Assembly (NCBI GenBank): GCA_046542355.1
Contig: JBKHBN010000027.1
Location: 1 to 24,196, forward strand
Reading direction: 5' to 3'
Origin: UBA1672 sp046542355
GTDB lineage: Bacteria; Pseudomonadota; Alphaproteobacteria; Micavibrionales; Micavibrionaceae
Length of the DNA stretch: 24,196 nucleotides
Under the pieces are notes generated by a model. That model was not told the DNA's origin. It did no database searches and saw nothing but the letters and a program-made list of their open reading frames with translations. A program made the position numbers and the translations under genes. Of the stretch, positions 15,155-23,610 are shown in pieces (position 1 is the first letter of the stretch; every line of letters starts with the position of its first letter).

Positions 15155-17242
15155 ATGAGTCAACGTCCTTTCGAGCTGGATCCTTTATTTCGTGGATTGA
15201 CCACACTGCCTGGTCTAGGACCGCGCAATGGCAAGCTGGTTGAAAAGTTGACAGGCGGGCCGCGCGTTGCTGATCTGCTCTTTCATGGGCCGGTTGATTT
15301 TATTGACCGCCGTTTTACCTGCCCTGTCAATCAGGCTCCCAATGGAAAAGTTCTAACGCGGCAGGTACGCGTAGACAAACATTTTCCTAATGCCAGACCG
15401 TCGCTTCCTTACCGCGTTAGCTGCTCGGATGAGAGCGGCACGCTTATTCTGGTTTTTTTTCATGCCAAGAAAGGGTGGATTGAAAAGCTCTTGCCTCTGG
15501 GCTCTGACGTGGTTGTAAGCGGACGTATTGAGTATTTTCATGGACAGGCGCAGATTATTCACCCTGATGTCGTAAAGCCCGAGAAGCGCGATACTCTGGA
15601 GGCTGTTGAGCCTATTTACCCTTTGACCGCCGGTATTACCAACAAAGTCCTGCGCAAGGCTATACACGCGGCTCTGGTTCATGTTCCTGCTCTTAATGAG
15701 TGGATCGATACGGCGCATAAGAAACGCGAAGGTTGGCCTGAATGGCATGATGCGGTGCGCCGGTTGCATGCGCCTGAAAGTGAAAATGATCTTGAGCCGA
15801 CGCATCCGGTGCGCATGCGCCTTGCTTATGATGAGTTGCTGGCTAATCAGCTCACCTTGGCCCTTATCCGTGAGCGGCAAAGAAAAATTAATGGGCGCCG
15901 TTTTGAGCCAACAGGTGCGTTACGAAAAAAGATTGAAACCATTTTGCCTTTTGCACTTACAGGAGCGCAGATCCGGACGCTCCGCGAGATTGACGGCGAT
16001 ATGAGTGCACCTGCGCGAATGCTTCGGCTTTTACAGGGCGATGTGGGAAGCGGCAAAACGATTGTGGCGGCGCTGGCTATGATGAATGCCGTTGAGAACA
16101 AGGCGCAAGCCGCGCTTATGGCGCCTACTGAGATTTTGGCACGTCAGCATGAGCAGAGTTTAAGGCCATGGCTTGATGCAGCCGGGGTGCGTTTTGTGAC
16201 CTTAACGGGGCGTAACAAGGGCAAGGAACGCGACATCATGCTTAAACAGATTAAGGACGGGGTTGCGCAGGTTATTATCGGCACCCACGCCATTTTTCAA
16301 GCCGACGTCCACTATCAGGACTTAGGGCTGGCGGTGATTGATGAGCAGCACCGGTTTGGCGTGCATCAACGCATGGAGCTTTCAAATAAGGGGAAGGGGG
16401 TTGATGTGCTTGTTATGACTGCGACGCCCATTCCTCGTACATTGGCGCTCACGGCTTATGGCGACTTGGAGATATCCAAGATCGATGAAAAACCACCGGG
16501 ACGACGCCCTGTAGAAACTATGCTGTTTTCGCAGGAAAAGCTAGACCAGCTTGTCGCTGCATTAAAACGAAAAATCAATGATGGGGTTAGAGCTTACTGG
16601 GTTTGTCCGCTGGTTGAAGAATCCGAGGTACTGGATGTAGCCGCAGCGCAAGAGCGTTATGATATCCTCAAGGCACAATTTGGCGAACGCGTTGGGCTGG
16701 TTCACGGGCGCATGACGCCCACCGACAAGGATGAGGTTATGGAGCGCTTTGCCAGCGGTGCGCTTGATATTCTTGTTGCCACAACCGTGATTGAGGTTGG
16801 TGTTAATGTGCCGGCGGCTACAATCATGGTGATTGAGCATGCTGAGCGCTTTGGCTTATCGCAATTGCATCAGTTACGCGGGCGTGTCGGACGTGGGGCG
16901 GATCAATCCTATTGCTTTTTGGTGTATTCAGGGCCATTGGGTGAAATAGCGAAGGAACGACTTAATATAATGCGCGATACGGAAGACGGGTTTATCATCG
17001 CCGAAAAGGATCTGGAGCTGCGCGGCAGCGGCGAAATTTTAGGAACCAAGCAAAGTGGTGTCACAGACTTTAAACTGGCTGATCTGTCTGTTCACGGTGA
17101 TCTTCTGGCAGTGGCGCGTGATGATGCAAAGTTAATTATCAAAAAAGATCCAAATTTAGATACTGATCGAGGCGTATCATTAAAAGCGTTGCTTTATTTA
17201 TTCGAGATGGATCAGGCGATAAAATATTTTCGTAGCGGATGA
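15155..17242 (+). CDS. recG: ATP-dependent DNA helicase RecG
   Basis: Reverses stalled forks and processes Holliday junctions and R-loops. The 695-residue length is normal. The N-terminal wedge/OB region (LTTLPGLGPRNGKLVEKL at 15-32, and a DFIDRR stretch at about 48-53) precedes two helicase lobes. These carry Walker A GDVGSGKT (295-302), MAPTEILARQH, the DEQH box (396-399), TATPIPRTLA, and the C-terminal HQLRGRVGRG arginine-finger region. All motifs are intact. It is transcribed away from sdhE and converges on cysE, with an AT-rich 7-bp inverted repeat between the stops. The Shine-Dalgarno before 15155 is loose (AAGAGAG about 12 nt upstream). Confidence 0.97.
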   Translation: MSQRPFELDPLFRGLTTLPGLGPRNGKLVEKLTGGPRVADLLFHGPVDFIDRRFTCPVNQAPNGKVLTRQVRVDKHFPNARPSLPYRVSCSDESGTLILVFFHAKKGWIEKLLPLGSDVVVSGRIEYFHGQAQIIHPDVVKPEKRDTLEAVEPIYPLTAGITNKVLRKAIHAALVHVPALNEWIDTAHKKREGWPEWHDAVRRLHAPESENDLEPTHPVRMRLAYDELLANQLTLALIRERQRKINGRRFEPTGALRKKIETILPFALTGAQIRTLREIDGDMSAPARMLRLLQGDVGSGKTIVAALAMMNAVENKAQAALMAPTEILARQHEQSLRPWLDAAGVRFVTLTGRNKGKERDIMLKQIKDGVAQVIIGTHAIFQADVHYQDLGLAVIDEQHRFGVHQRMELSNKGKGVDVLVMTATPIPRTLALTAYGDLEISKIDEKPPGRRPVETMLFSQEKLDQLVAALKRKINDGVRAYWVCPLVEESEVLDVAAAQERYDILKAQFGERVGLVHGRMTPTDKDEVMERFASGALDILVATTVIEVGVNVPAATIMVIEHAERFGLSQLHQLRGRVGRGADQSYCFLVYSGPLGEIAKERLNIMRDTEDGFIIAEKDLELRGSGEILGTKQSGVTDFKLADLSVHGDLLAVARDDAKLIIKKDPNLDTDRGVSLKALLYLFEMDQAIKYFRSG

Positions 17243-17276
17243 TTCTTTTTATATAACAATTATATAACTACACATC

Positions 17277-17927
17277 TTAAGCGCTTTTCTTATCGGTGCG
17301 GTCTATTTTCAATTCTTTTTTTATCTCATCTACATCGGAGGCGATATCAACAATCGTCGAGACCAGCTTTTCAATTTGCTCCCGCGGCGGCATACCATAT
17401 GCACCGGAGGCGCGTCCGTTCTTACCGATAATGCGCGCGGGCACGCCAATCGCGGTTGCGCTGTCAGGGATATCTATTGTGACAACAGAGTTGGCGCCGA
17501 TTTTAGCATATTCGCCGATCTCGATATCTCCCAGAACTTGCGCGCCTGCGCCTACTGTGCATTTTTTTTTAAGGGTCGGGTGGCGTTTGCCGTTACTCTG
17601 GCCTTCTCCTCCGACACCGCCAAGCGTTACCCCGTGATATAGAGTTACACCATCTTCAACGATCGCTGTCTGGCCGATAACGCATCCTGTCCCGTGATCG
17701 ATGAACACGTTCTTGCCTATTCTGGCTTCGGGATGGATCTCTATTCCTGTTAGAAAGCGTGAAAAATTTGCAAACATTCTGGCTAAGGCTTTTAATCCCA
17801 AGCGCCACAGAAGATTATTAAAACGGTGCAGGCAAATTGCATGGTAACCATTATAGGCAAAAAGAACCTCGCAAAATGTCGGGTTGGCAGGGTCACGCTT
17901 TTGAATGTCTTTAAGGTGTTCAAACAT
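17277..17927 (-). CDS. cysE: Serine O-acetyltransferase, short form
   Basis: Acetylates serine from acetyl-CoA to O-acetylserine, the precursor of cysteine. At 216 residues it lacks most of the N-terminal helical domain of the E. coli enzyme (273 residues) and resembles the short EpsC/CysE type. Left-handed beta-helix repeats run from IEIHPEARIGKNVFIDHGTG (62-81) through VTLYHGVTLGG (95-105) and RHPTLKKKCTVGAGAQVLGD to ATAIGVPARIIG. His78 and His98 fall in the catalytic positions. The last 40 residues are a charged helical tail that may hold the regulatory or partner-binding end. It is downstream of DUF502 (96 bp gap) on the same strand. Confidence 0.92.
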   Translation of the reverse strand: MFEHLKDIQKRDPANPTFCEVLFAYNGYHAICLHRFNNLLWRLGLKALARMFANFSRFLTGIEIHPEARIGKNVFIDHGTGCVIGQTAIVEDGVTLYHGVTLGGVGGEGQSNGKRHPTLKKKCTVGAGAQVLGDIEIGEYAKIGANSVVTIDIPDSATAIGVPARIIGKNGRASGAYGMPPREQIEKLVSTIVDIASDVDEIKKELKIDRTDKKSA

Positions 17928-18023
17928 AAGTGTATTTTTGGCCTTTCATTTCTATTTCTTTGAAGTATATGAGAGTTCTGCGCACCCTTTTTGCCTCTCA
18001 TTTGGCTCTAAAAGTGCTCTGTT

Positions 18024-18791
18024 TTACTTTTTTGTTCTGTTGAATAATCCGGTTTTTTTCAATTGCACCTCTTGTTGCTCCTCATGCTCAAGCGGGGCTA
18101 TGATGCCTGCTGATACAACCAGCTTTACGCCCTCTTCTACACTCATACTCAGATATTTTAGCTCCTGTTTGGGCACGAAAAGCAAATAACCCGAGGTTGG
18201 GTTTGGCGTTGTCGGGACAAATACGTTCACGGTCTCTTGCGCTGTGAGGGATTGAACCTCTCCTTTGCTCATTCCTGTTACAAAACCGATAGACCATAAG
18301 CCTTTTCGGGGATATTCAAGCATCACTACTTCTCGAAAAGCTGTGGACTGGCTGGCCATGATCGTTTCGAATATCTGCTTGATGGCACCGTGTAGCGTGC
18401 GAATGACCGGCATCTGGTCGACGATATATTCCGAGATGCGTATAAACAAACGTCCCAGAAAATTTGTTGCAAACCACCCGATCAAGACAAAGGTCGTTAT
18501 TACCACAATCAGCCCCAGCCCCGGTATAGTGGTTTTGGGGTATATTGCCTCGTACCATTCCGCAGGTAACAACCGCACAACCTTGTTATCCACAAAGGTC
18601 AAAAAGATATAGGTCAGGTAGATCGTAATACTGATGGGAGCCGTTACAAGTATTCCGGTTAACAAATAACGGCGCAAGCGCGCCATGAGTCCTATCGAAA
18701 AGGTCGTGCGCGTCTCTTCTGCCGGTGCTGCCACCGATCCATTTGCTGTTTTTGCTTGCCGCGTGCCTGTTTTTGATTTTTTTTTGTTCAT
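18024..18791 (-). CDS. DUF502 family membrane protein
   Basis: A 255-residue inner-membrane protein of unknown function. A basic, disordered N-terminus (1-35) precedes two transmembrane helices at about 42-66 (YLLTGILVTAPISITIYLTY and beyond) and 91-113 (GLGLIVVITTFVLIGWFATN and beyond). The soluble part has the family hallmarks VVMLEYPRKGLWSIGFVTG and VNVFVPTTPNPTSGYLLFVP. The C-terminal 20 residues are charged. AAGGA sits 10 nt upstream of the ATG. It lies 39 bp after manC. In alphaproteobacteria DUF502 genes are often near recG, as here. Confidence 0.92.
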   Translation of the reverse strand: MNKKKSKTGTRQAKTANGSVAAPAEETRTTFSIGLMARLRRYLLTGILVTAPISITIYLTYIFLTFVDNKVVRLLPAEWYEAIYPKTTIPGLGLIVVITTFVLIGWFATNFLGRLFIRISEYIVDQMPVIRTLHGAIKQIFETIMASQSTAFREVVMLEYPRKGLWSIGFVTGMSKGEVQSLTAQETVNVFVPTTPNPTSGYLLFVPKQELKYLSMSVEEGVKLVVSAGIIAPLEHEEQQEVQLKKTGLFNRTKK

Positions 18792-18830
18792 CGTTATTTG
18801 ATCCTTATCTAAAAGAGTCTTTTTTGCACC

Positions 18831-20234
18831 TTATGTGCGTCCGTATAAATCCTCAAAACGCACAATATCATCTTCTCCAAGATAACTGCCCGTTTGAACT
18901 TCGATAAGCTCCAACGGAATTTTTCCCGGGTTCTCAAGGGCATGCACAGTGCCAACTGGCAAATACACCGATTCATTTTCTGAAAGCATTATAACGTCTT
19001 CACCGCGGGTGACCGCTGCTGTTCCCTTAACAACCACCCAATGTTCTGACCTGTGGAAATGCTTTTGCAGCGATAATTTTGCACCGGGCTTGACCGTTAT
19101 ACGCTTCACCTGATCCCGCTGACCAAAGCAAATAGAGTCGTAATGCCCCCAAGGACGGTAAACGGTTCTATGGTGCAGCGCTTCGGTGCGTTCAGCTTTT
19201 TTGAGATCGCCTACTATATCCTTTGTTTTTTGGACATACTCTTTATGGGCAACTAATAGTGCATCTTTGGTGTCAACTACGATAATGTCATCCAGCCCAA
19301 GAGTGCATACCAGTTTGTTATCTGCGTGAACCAGGCAGTTTTGGGTCTGTTTGGTTAGAACATCTCCTTTAAGAACGTTGTTATCTTTGTTCTTTTCGCA
19401 CACATCCCATAGTGCATCCCATGACCCGATATCGCTCCAGCCGGCATCCAAACTGACCACGACGCCGTTTCGGGTTTTCTCCATAAGAGCATAATCGATT
19501 GATATGTCTTCACATTTTTCAAAATGCTCTGCGTTTAACCTTATAAAGTCAAGATCTGTTTGTGCGCTTTGCAGAGCGGCACGGGCACATAAGACAATAT
19601 CGGGATTATTCTTTTCCAACTCCTCCAGATAAGTGCGTGCCTTGAAACAAAACATGCCACTGTTCCACAGGTAATTGCCTTTTTCTATGAAAGCTTGCGC
19701 CGTTTTAGTGTCCGGTTTTTCCTTAAATCCTGACAGCTCAAACGCTCCTTTAGCGAGTTCTTTGCCTGCCTCTATGTAACCATAGCCAGTATGAGGTTGT
19801 ACCGGTTTAATGCCAAATGTAACCAAAAGACCCTGTTGTGCCATTGTCTCTGCCGTTTTTACACTTTTTGCAAATGCCACCTTATCAGTGATCACATGAT
19901 CAGCCGGTAAAACCAAAAGGATCGCCTGTTCATCTTCCTTAAGAGCCTGAAGCGCGGACACAGCTATGGCCGGCGCTGTGTTGCGGCCAACAGGCTCGAG
20001 CAAAATACTGTGTTCCCTAGCACCCAGCGCACGTATATTTTCAGCTACGATAAACCGGTGTTCTTCATTACACATAATGATTGGTGCACAGGCTTCAAGG
20101 GATTGCAAACGCCCAAGCGTTTCCTGAAACAGGGTTTGTTCAGAGTGAAGGGGGAGAAACTGCTTTGGATAGAGCGGGCGGGATAGTGGCCAAAGGCGGG
20201 TTCCCGACCCACCTGAAAGTATAACCGGATACAT
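18831..20234 (-). CDS. manC: Mannose-1-phosphate guanylyltransferase / mannose-6-phosphate isomerase
   Basis: Bifunctional type-II enzyme that makes GDP-mannose for capsule, exopolysaccharide or LPS sugars. Residues 1-340 are the nucleotidyltransferase, with the signature LSGGSGTRLWPLSRPLYPKQ (6-25), VLPADHVI (108-115), FKEKPD (170-175) and NSGMF (191-195). Residues about 350-467 are the isomerase cupin: YRPWGHYDSI, VKPGAKLSLQKHFHRSEHW with metal-binding His residues, and the C-terminal GEDDIVRFEDLYGR. The 467-residue length is normal. AAGGA is 6 nt upstream of the ATG. No other polysaccharide genes are nearby, so the end product is not shown. Confidence 0.95.
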   Translation of the reverse strand: MYPVILSGGSGTRLWPLSRPLYPKQFLPLHSEQTLFQETLGRLQSLEACAPIIMCNEEHRFIVAENIRALGAREHSILLEPVGRNTAPAIAVSALQALKEDEQAILLVLPADHVITDKVAFAKSVKTAETMAQQGLLVTFGIKPVQPHTGYGYIEAGKELAKGAFELSGFKEKPDTKTAQAFIEKGNYLWNSGMFCFKARTYLEELEKNNPDIVLCARAALQSAQTDLDFIRLNAEHFEKCEDISIDYALMEKTRNGVVVSLDAGWSDIGSWDALWDVCEKNKDNNVLKGDVLTKQTQNCLVHADNKLVCTLGLDDIIVVDTKDALLVAHKEYVQKTKDIVGDLKKAERTEALHHRTVYRPWGHYDSICFGQRDQVKRITVKPGAKLSLQKHFHRSEHWVVVKGTAAVTRGEDVIMLSENESVYLPVGTVHALENPGKIPLELIEVQTGSYLGEDDIVRFEDLYGRT

Positions 20235-20365
20235 CTTTATTCCTTAATATAACTGAACATTCTACCGTTCAATATCCCTTGACGTCATAACACACAATCG
20301 CTGTTATACTTTGAGGACGCGCACGCTGCAATCGTTTTCTATAGCGTTCCAAGACACGTGGAGGG

Positions 20366-20983
20366 CTATTGCCTATCCCTGCTTTCTCTGTTCTCTCTGT
20401 TTTCTCTGTTTTCCCTTGACGTTCCGTGCTTTTTTGTCAGGAAAGAATCAATAAAACCTATGGCCGCGCCTGCCAGGATCAAACAAATATGGATCTCAAT
20501 TTGCGCTAAAACCTGATCGTTCGTATAGTTTTTGATGTCCATCAATGTTTGCAGAAGCTGGATCGAGGCGATGACTATAATCACCATTCCCAGCTTGACC
20601 TTGATTGTCCCCGGATCAAGCCGAGAGAAAATCGTAGGTTTTTCATCATCATCTTTAAGCGTGATGCGTGAGACAAAATTCTCGTAACCGCTAATGGCCA
20701 CCATTACAACCAGCCCGCCAATCAGGCACATATCAACCAGCGTCAGAACAACAACGATCAACTCTTTTTTGTGGATCTCCCCAATATTTATAGCTGTGTG
20801 AAAGAGAACAGAATAAAACTCATATATCAATAAGATGACCAAAAATGATAACCCCAGAAATAAAGGCAATAAAAGCCAGCGGCAGGTATAAAGCATGGTT
20901 TCTACCAGATTTTCGTAGTAATTCGCAGAACCTTTTCTGTGAATTGGGATTTGCCCGTTGTCGTTATCTCTATTGTCTTCCAT
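20366..20983 (-). CDS. YqhA/UPF0114 family membrane protein
   Basis: A 205-residue inner-membrane protein of the UPF0114 (YqhA) family, function unknown. Four transmembrane segments lie at about 36-57, 75-100, 129-150 and 163-183. Family stretches include SRLDPGTIKVKLG (about 120-132) and DMCLIGGLVVMVAISGYENF. The N-terminus (MEDNRDNDNG) and the extreme C-terminus (GTSRENRENRENRESRDRQ) are hydrophilic. The C-terminal tail is coded by a 9-bp tandem repeat that could change length by slippage. It lies 131 bp before manC on the same strand. Confidence 0.85.
   Translation of the reverse strand: MEDNRDNDNGQIPIHRKGSANYYENLVETMLYTCRWLLLPLFLGLSFLVILLIYEFYSVLFHTAINIGEIHKKELIVVVLTLVDMCLIGGLVVMVAISGYENFVSRITLKDDDEKPTIFSRLDPGTIKVKLGMVIIVIASIQLLQTLMDIKNYTNDQVLAQIEIHICLILAGAAIGFIDSFLTKKHGTSRENRENRENRESRDRQ
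20383..20409 (-). repeat. 9-bp tandem microrepeat in the 3' end of the yqhA-like gene
   Basis: Three near-perfect 9-bp units (plus-strand TTTCTCTGT type, one unit with a single change) encode REN-REN-REN on the minus strand, just before the stop codon. A change in copy number would keep the frame and alter only the tail length. Confidence 0.6.
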
Positions 20984-21215
20984 TGTCTCTATTCTTCTCT
21001 TGCTGTTCTCATAAAATATGGAGATCCGTTTTGTATGTGGATGGATGCGCGTGATCAGTTTACGGGAGATAAGAATTAAACTTCCTGACGCACGCCCTTT
21101 TCACAGGGTATCTTACACGCCATATCCAAACAAACAAAAACAGCTTTTATAAAGCCATTATACGCGGAAACTTTAATGACGTAGCAAAGAGTTTGTTTAA
21201 TATCGCTCTTGATGA

Positions 21216-22373
21216 TTAACTGCCCATGCCACTTGGCGTACTCCTTAACATCATCGTGCTTTCGGGCGGTGCGTCAGGTATCGTTGATCCAGAAGGCATT
21301 TCGGGGCCAGAGCTGCGAGGCTCGTCTTCCTCCGGTGGTGCATCAGCTTTTGGGAGTCCAGAAGGCATTTCGGGGTCAGAGCCGTGAGGCACGGTCGGCG
21401 AGGCGCCATCATAGCCTGTTTCATAGTCGTCAGCGAAAGAGTTGTAACCGTTTATATCTTCTCTCAGAGCCGGGCGGGCGCCTTCATGAGCACTGATAAT
21501 GGCTAGCGGTCCTTTATCTCCCTGTCCTTCCATAATCGCGCCTTCAAGAATATTTGCAATCCCTCTGGATCCTCCTAATTCATGAATTTTAGAAGCCAAA
21601 TCTGTTATCTCACCTTCATTCAATCCTTCAAACTCCCAGAGAAATTTTTTCTGCATATCACCCAACCCAAGCCACGTGGCCGCCAGTCTATCATCAAGCA
21701 TTGAGAACACACTATCGAAGCTTGTGGCAATCTCAGCAACGGGCAGCCCAACATCTTCGAGACTAAAACCTTGCAATCCACGTAGCAGGCTCTCGTGTAA
21801 AGTCTTGGGGGGAGTCGTACGAGACTGCAGCTCTTCCCATTCCGCTATTAATTGAGCCATCACGTTATTCATTGATGCCTCAACCTCGCGTTTTAATTGA
21901 ACCAGATCCTGCTCATCAGTTGATACATCAATCTTGTTCTGCCTTGGTTCAATTGGTTCCGGTGGGGCGGATGATTCAGATGATGCGGATGGGGCGGATG
22001 GGGCGGATGATTCAAAATCAATAAAGTGAAAGCCCTCCTCTTCTATTACCGCTGTTAGGTGGGGTTCCATTACTCCGCTTTTTTGATAAAGCTGCGCCTC
22101 CCATAATAATGAATCCAGTTGACTCGGCATGAGTGTGCACTCGCCCATTTCCTCATTAATCATGGCAATTTGCGCTCTGCCGACTTCTGAGTCTTTAAAG
22201 TCCTGCAGGTCTTCTGCGTTGTTAAAGTCTCCAAAACTTCTTTGAACCATTTGGCCGCCCGGCGTTGCTTCATCGTAATGATTGAGATCAATCAGCGGAA
22301 GCTGTTGCATTTCTTCGTGGAGAAAATGTCCCCTATTCTCAAAGCGCACTGCCAAATCATAGTTAATACTCAT
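21216..22373 (-). CDS. Unknown modular protein, tandem paralog 1 (385 aa)
   Basis: No family recognised. Three parts are visible. Residues 1-120 (FENRGHFLHEEMQQLPLIDL near the start, FIDF at the end) match the neighbouring paralog at 109 of 120 positions. About 121-150 is a Ser/Ala/Pro/Glu linker coded by a GGGGCGGAT tandem repeat. About 150-300 is an acidic helical part, diverged but alignable to the paralog around LWEFEGLNEGEI and GPLAIISAHEG. The tail repeats PEMPSG and DAPPE. There is no signal peptide or membrane helix. Start: ATG at 22373 has AAGAAGGTGGG about 9 nt upstream, a leader shared with the paralog; an in-frame GTG at 22388 lies inside that site. The gap to the upstream paralog is 42 bp, so both are probably co-transcribed. 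Confidence 0.8.
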   Translation of the reverse strand: MSINYDLAVRFENRGHFLHEEMQQLPLIDLNHYDEATPGGQMVQRSFGDFNNAEDLQDFKDSEVGRAQIAMINEEMGECTLMPSQLDSLLWEAQLYQKSGVMEPHLTAVIEEEGFHFIDFESSAPSAPSASSESSAPPEPIEPRQNKIDVSTDEQDLVQLKREVEASMNNVMAQLIAEWEELQSRTTPPKTLHESLLRGLQGFSLEDVGLPVAEIATSFDSVFSMLDDRLAATWLGLGDMQKKFLWEFEGLNEGEITDLASKIHELGGSRGIANILEGAIMEGQGDKGPLAIISAHEGARPALREDINGYNSFADDYETGYDGASPTVPHGSDPEMPSGLPKADAPPEEDEPRSSGPEMPSGSTIPDAPPESTMMLRSTPSGMGS

Positions 22374-22399
22374 ATTTTTTTGTCCCACCTTCTTGAAAC
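22013..22399 (-). repeat. 387-bp direct repeat, copy 2 (5' half of paralog 1 and its leader)
   Basis: Aligns without net gap to 23126-23512 at roughly nine in ten bases. It covers codons 1-120 and the ribosome-binding leader (GTTTCAAGAAGGTGGGAC on the minus strand). Similarity stops sharply at the FIDF codons, where the linker begins. Confidence 0.85.
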
Positions 22400-22415
22400 T
22401 ATCTTATTTGTGTTC

Positions 22416-23486
22416 CTAAAATGACATTACAGGCACAGAAACCGGCGTACCAGGTTCAGGCGATGGTGAATCTGGCTCCAAAACAGGAGCAGGAGTGCCT
22501 GCTCCGTCATTGCCTATTCCATATTCATCGGCTGCAGAATTATAAGGACGCTCTTCACTTCCATCTGGTACAACCTCATCGGGCTCTAGCGCATCATTTA
22601 TTGTTCCTTTTTGAAAAGCTGAGCCCTTGCTTTTTACTCCTATTCCGGCTTCTATTGTTTTGACACCCTCATAAGATTCCATAATTCCGACTGGTCCCTG
22701 CTCTGTATTGCCTTCTAAATTAGCGATTTCCAGAAAATCAGCTATTGTACTAGACCCGACACTCTTTACTTTATCTGCAATTCCAACAATACCGGCTTCA
22801 TCAAGAACTGCCAGCTCTCTGGTCAAGTGCTCTTCCCACAAGAGTCTGCTCTCTATATTCGCCCCGTCGTTATCTTCCATTCTTTCAAAAGCGCGGCTAA
22901 ATCCTAAGGCAATATTGCTAATAGCCTGACTAACCTCAGGATTATTTATATCGACCCCTCCCACAATAACATTCCACAACTTATTGTGAAGGTCATCAAA
23001 TCCTTCTGGCTTCGCATCTGCTCGCTGTTCTTCAGGTGCAATGCCGTTTATTGCGCCCCAGGCGCCAAAATTTCCACTGGCTTGTGCCGGGTTATTGAAC
23101 GCACTGCCCAGCTGTTGTGGGGCTACAAAATCAATAAAATGAAAGCCATCCTCCTCCATTACCACCGTTAGGCGGGGCTCCATTGCTCCGCTTTTTTGAT
23201 AAAGCTGCGCCTCCCATAATAATGAATCCAATTGATCCGGCATGAGTGTGCAATCGCCCATTTCTTCATTAATCATGGCAATTTGCGCTCTGCCGACTTC
23301 TGAGTCTTTAAACTCCTGCAGGTTTTCTGCGTTGTTAAAGTCTCCAAAGCTTCTTTGAACCATTTGGCCGCCCGGCGTTGCTTCATCGTAATGATTGAGA
23401 TCAATCAGCGGAAGCTGTTGCATTTCTTCGTGGAGAAAATGTCCCCTATTCTCAAACCGCGCTGCTAAATCATAGCTAATACTCAT
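22416..23486 (-). CDS. Unknown modular protein, tandem paralog 2 (356 aa)
   Basis: First gene of the pair and paralog of the gene at 21216-22373. Residues 1-120 are nearly identical to it (MSISYDLAARFENRGHFLHE at the start). Residues about 121-160 are an unrelated Gly/Asn/Ala-rich linker. The acidic second half aligns weakly (LLWEEHLTRELAVLDEAGIV, GPVGIMESYEGV), and a short conserved patch, YNSAADEYGIGNDGAG, precedes a Pro/Glu/Ser tail (SPSPEPGTPVSVPVMSF). The product is acidic, soluble-looking, with no signal peptide. AAGAAGGTGGG lies about 10 nt upstream of the ATG, and a strong promoter is at 23522-23550. Effector, structural or scaffold roles are all open. Confidence 0.8.
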   Translation of the reverse strand: MSISYDLAARFENRGHFLHEEMQQLPLIDLNHYDEATPGGQMVQRSFGDFNNAENLQEFKDSEVGRAQIAMINEEMGDCTLMPDQLDSLLWEAQLYQKSGAMEPRLTVVMEEDGFHFIDFVAPQQLGSAFNNPAQASGNFGAWGAINGIAPEEQRADAKPEGFDDLHNKLWNVIVGGVDINNPEVSQAISNIALGFSRAFERMEDNDGANIESRLLWEEHLTRELAVLDEAGIVGIADKVKSVGSSTIADFLEIANLEGNTEQGPVGIMESYEGVKTIEAGIGVKSKGSAFQKGTINDALEPDEVVPDGSEERPYNSAADEYGIGNDGAGTPAPVLEPDSPSPEPGTPVSVPVMSF

Positions 23487-23512
23487 ATTTTAACGTCCCA
23501 CCTTCTTGAAAC
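23126..23512 (-). repeat. 387-bp direct repeat, copy 1 (5' half of paralog 2 and its leader)
   Basis: Partner of 22013-22399. The upstream boundary lies just past the shared GTTTCAAGAAGGTGGGAC leader, so the promoter at 23522-23550 is outside the repeat and is present only once. Confidence 0.85.
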
Positions 23513-23521
23513 CCTGATAAT

Positions 23522-23550
23522 ATTATACATAACAACAGTTTCGGGGGCAA
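23522..23550 (-). promoter_or_regulatory. Sigma-70-like promoter of the tandem paralog operon
   Basis: On the minus strand TTGCCC (23550-23545), a 17-nt spacer and a perfect TATAAT (23527-23522) lie 35 nt upstream of the ATG at 23486. This is the best-matching promoter seen in the window. No second promoter of this quality is present in the 42-bp gap before paralog 1. Confidence 0.65.
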
Positions 23551-23610
23551 ATTAATCTATTCGCATACAAGTTATTCTAAACGCGTTCTTTTGGTTTCTT
23601 TAAGGCAGCT

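Noticed and set aside
15353..15880. 175-codon minus-strand frame inside recG
   Set aside because: Antisense to the conserved RecG wedge domain; no ribosome-binding site and no family features.
17250..17266. TATATAA-CAA-TTATATA inverted repeat between recG and cysE as a terminator
   Set aside because: The stem is all A-T and no T-run follows on either strand, so it does not look like a rho-independent terminator. It may still mark the boundary of the convergent genes.
20254..20271. TGAAC-N8-GTTCA dyad upstream of manC as a LexA-type operator
   Set aside because: The alphaproteobacterial LexA site is a direct GTTC-N7-GTTC repeat, and the spacing does not fit the Gram-positive box either. A 5-bp half-site is expected by chance at this scale.
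20383..20415. Short tandem repeats as a CRISPR array
   Set aside because: The unit is 9 bp with no spacers and lies in frame within a coding sequence.
21072..21220. 49-codon plus-strand open stretch ending in SLFNIALDD
   Set aside because: No start codon, and its length is within chance for AT-rich DNA. It overlaps the end of paralog 1. The sequence looks mildly protein-like, so a gene remnant cannot be excluded.
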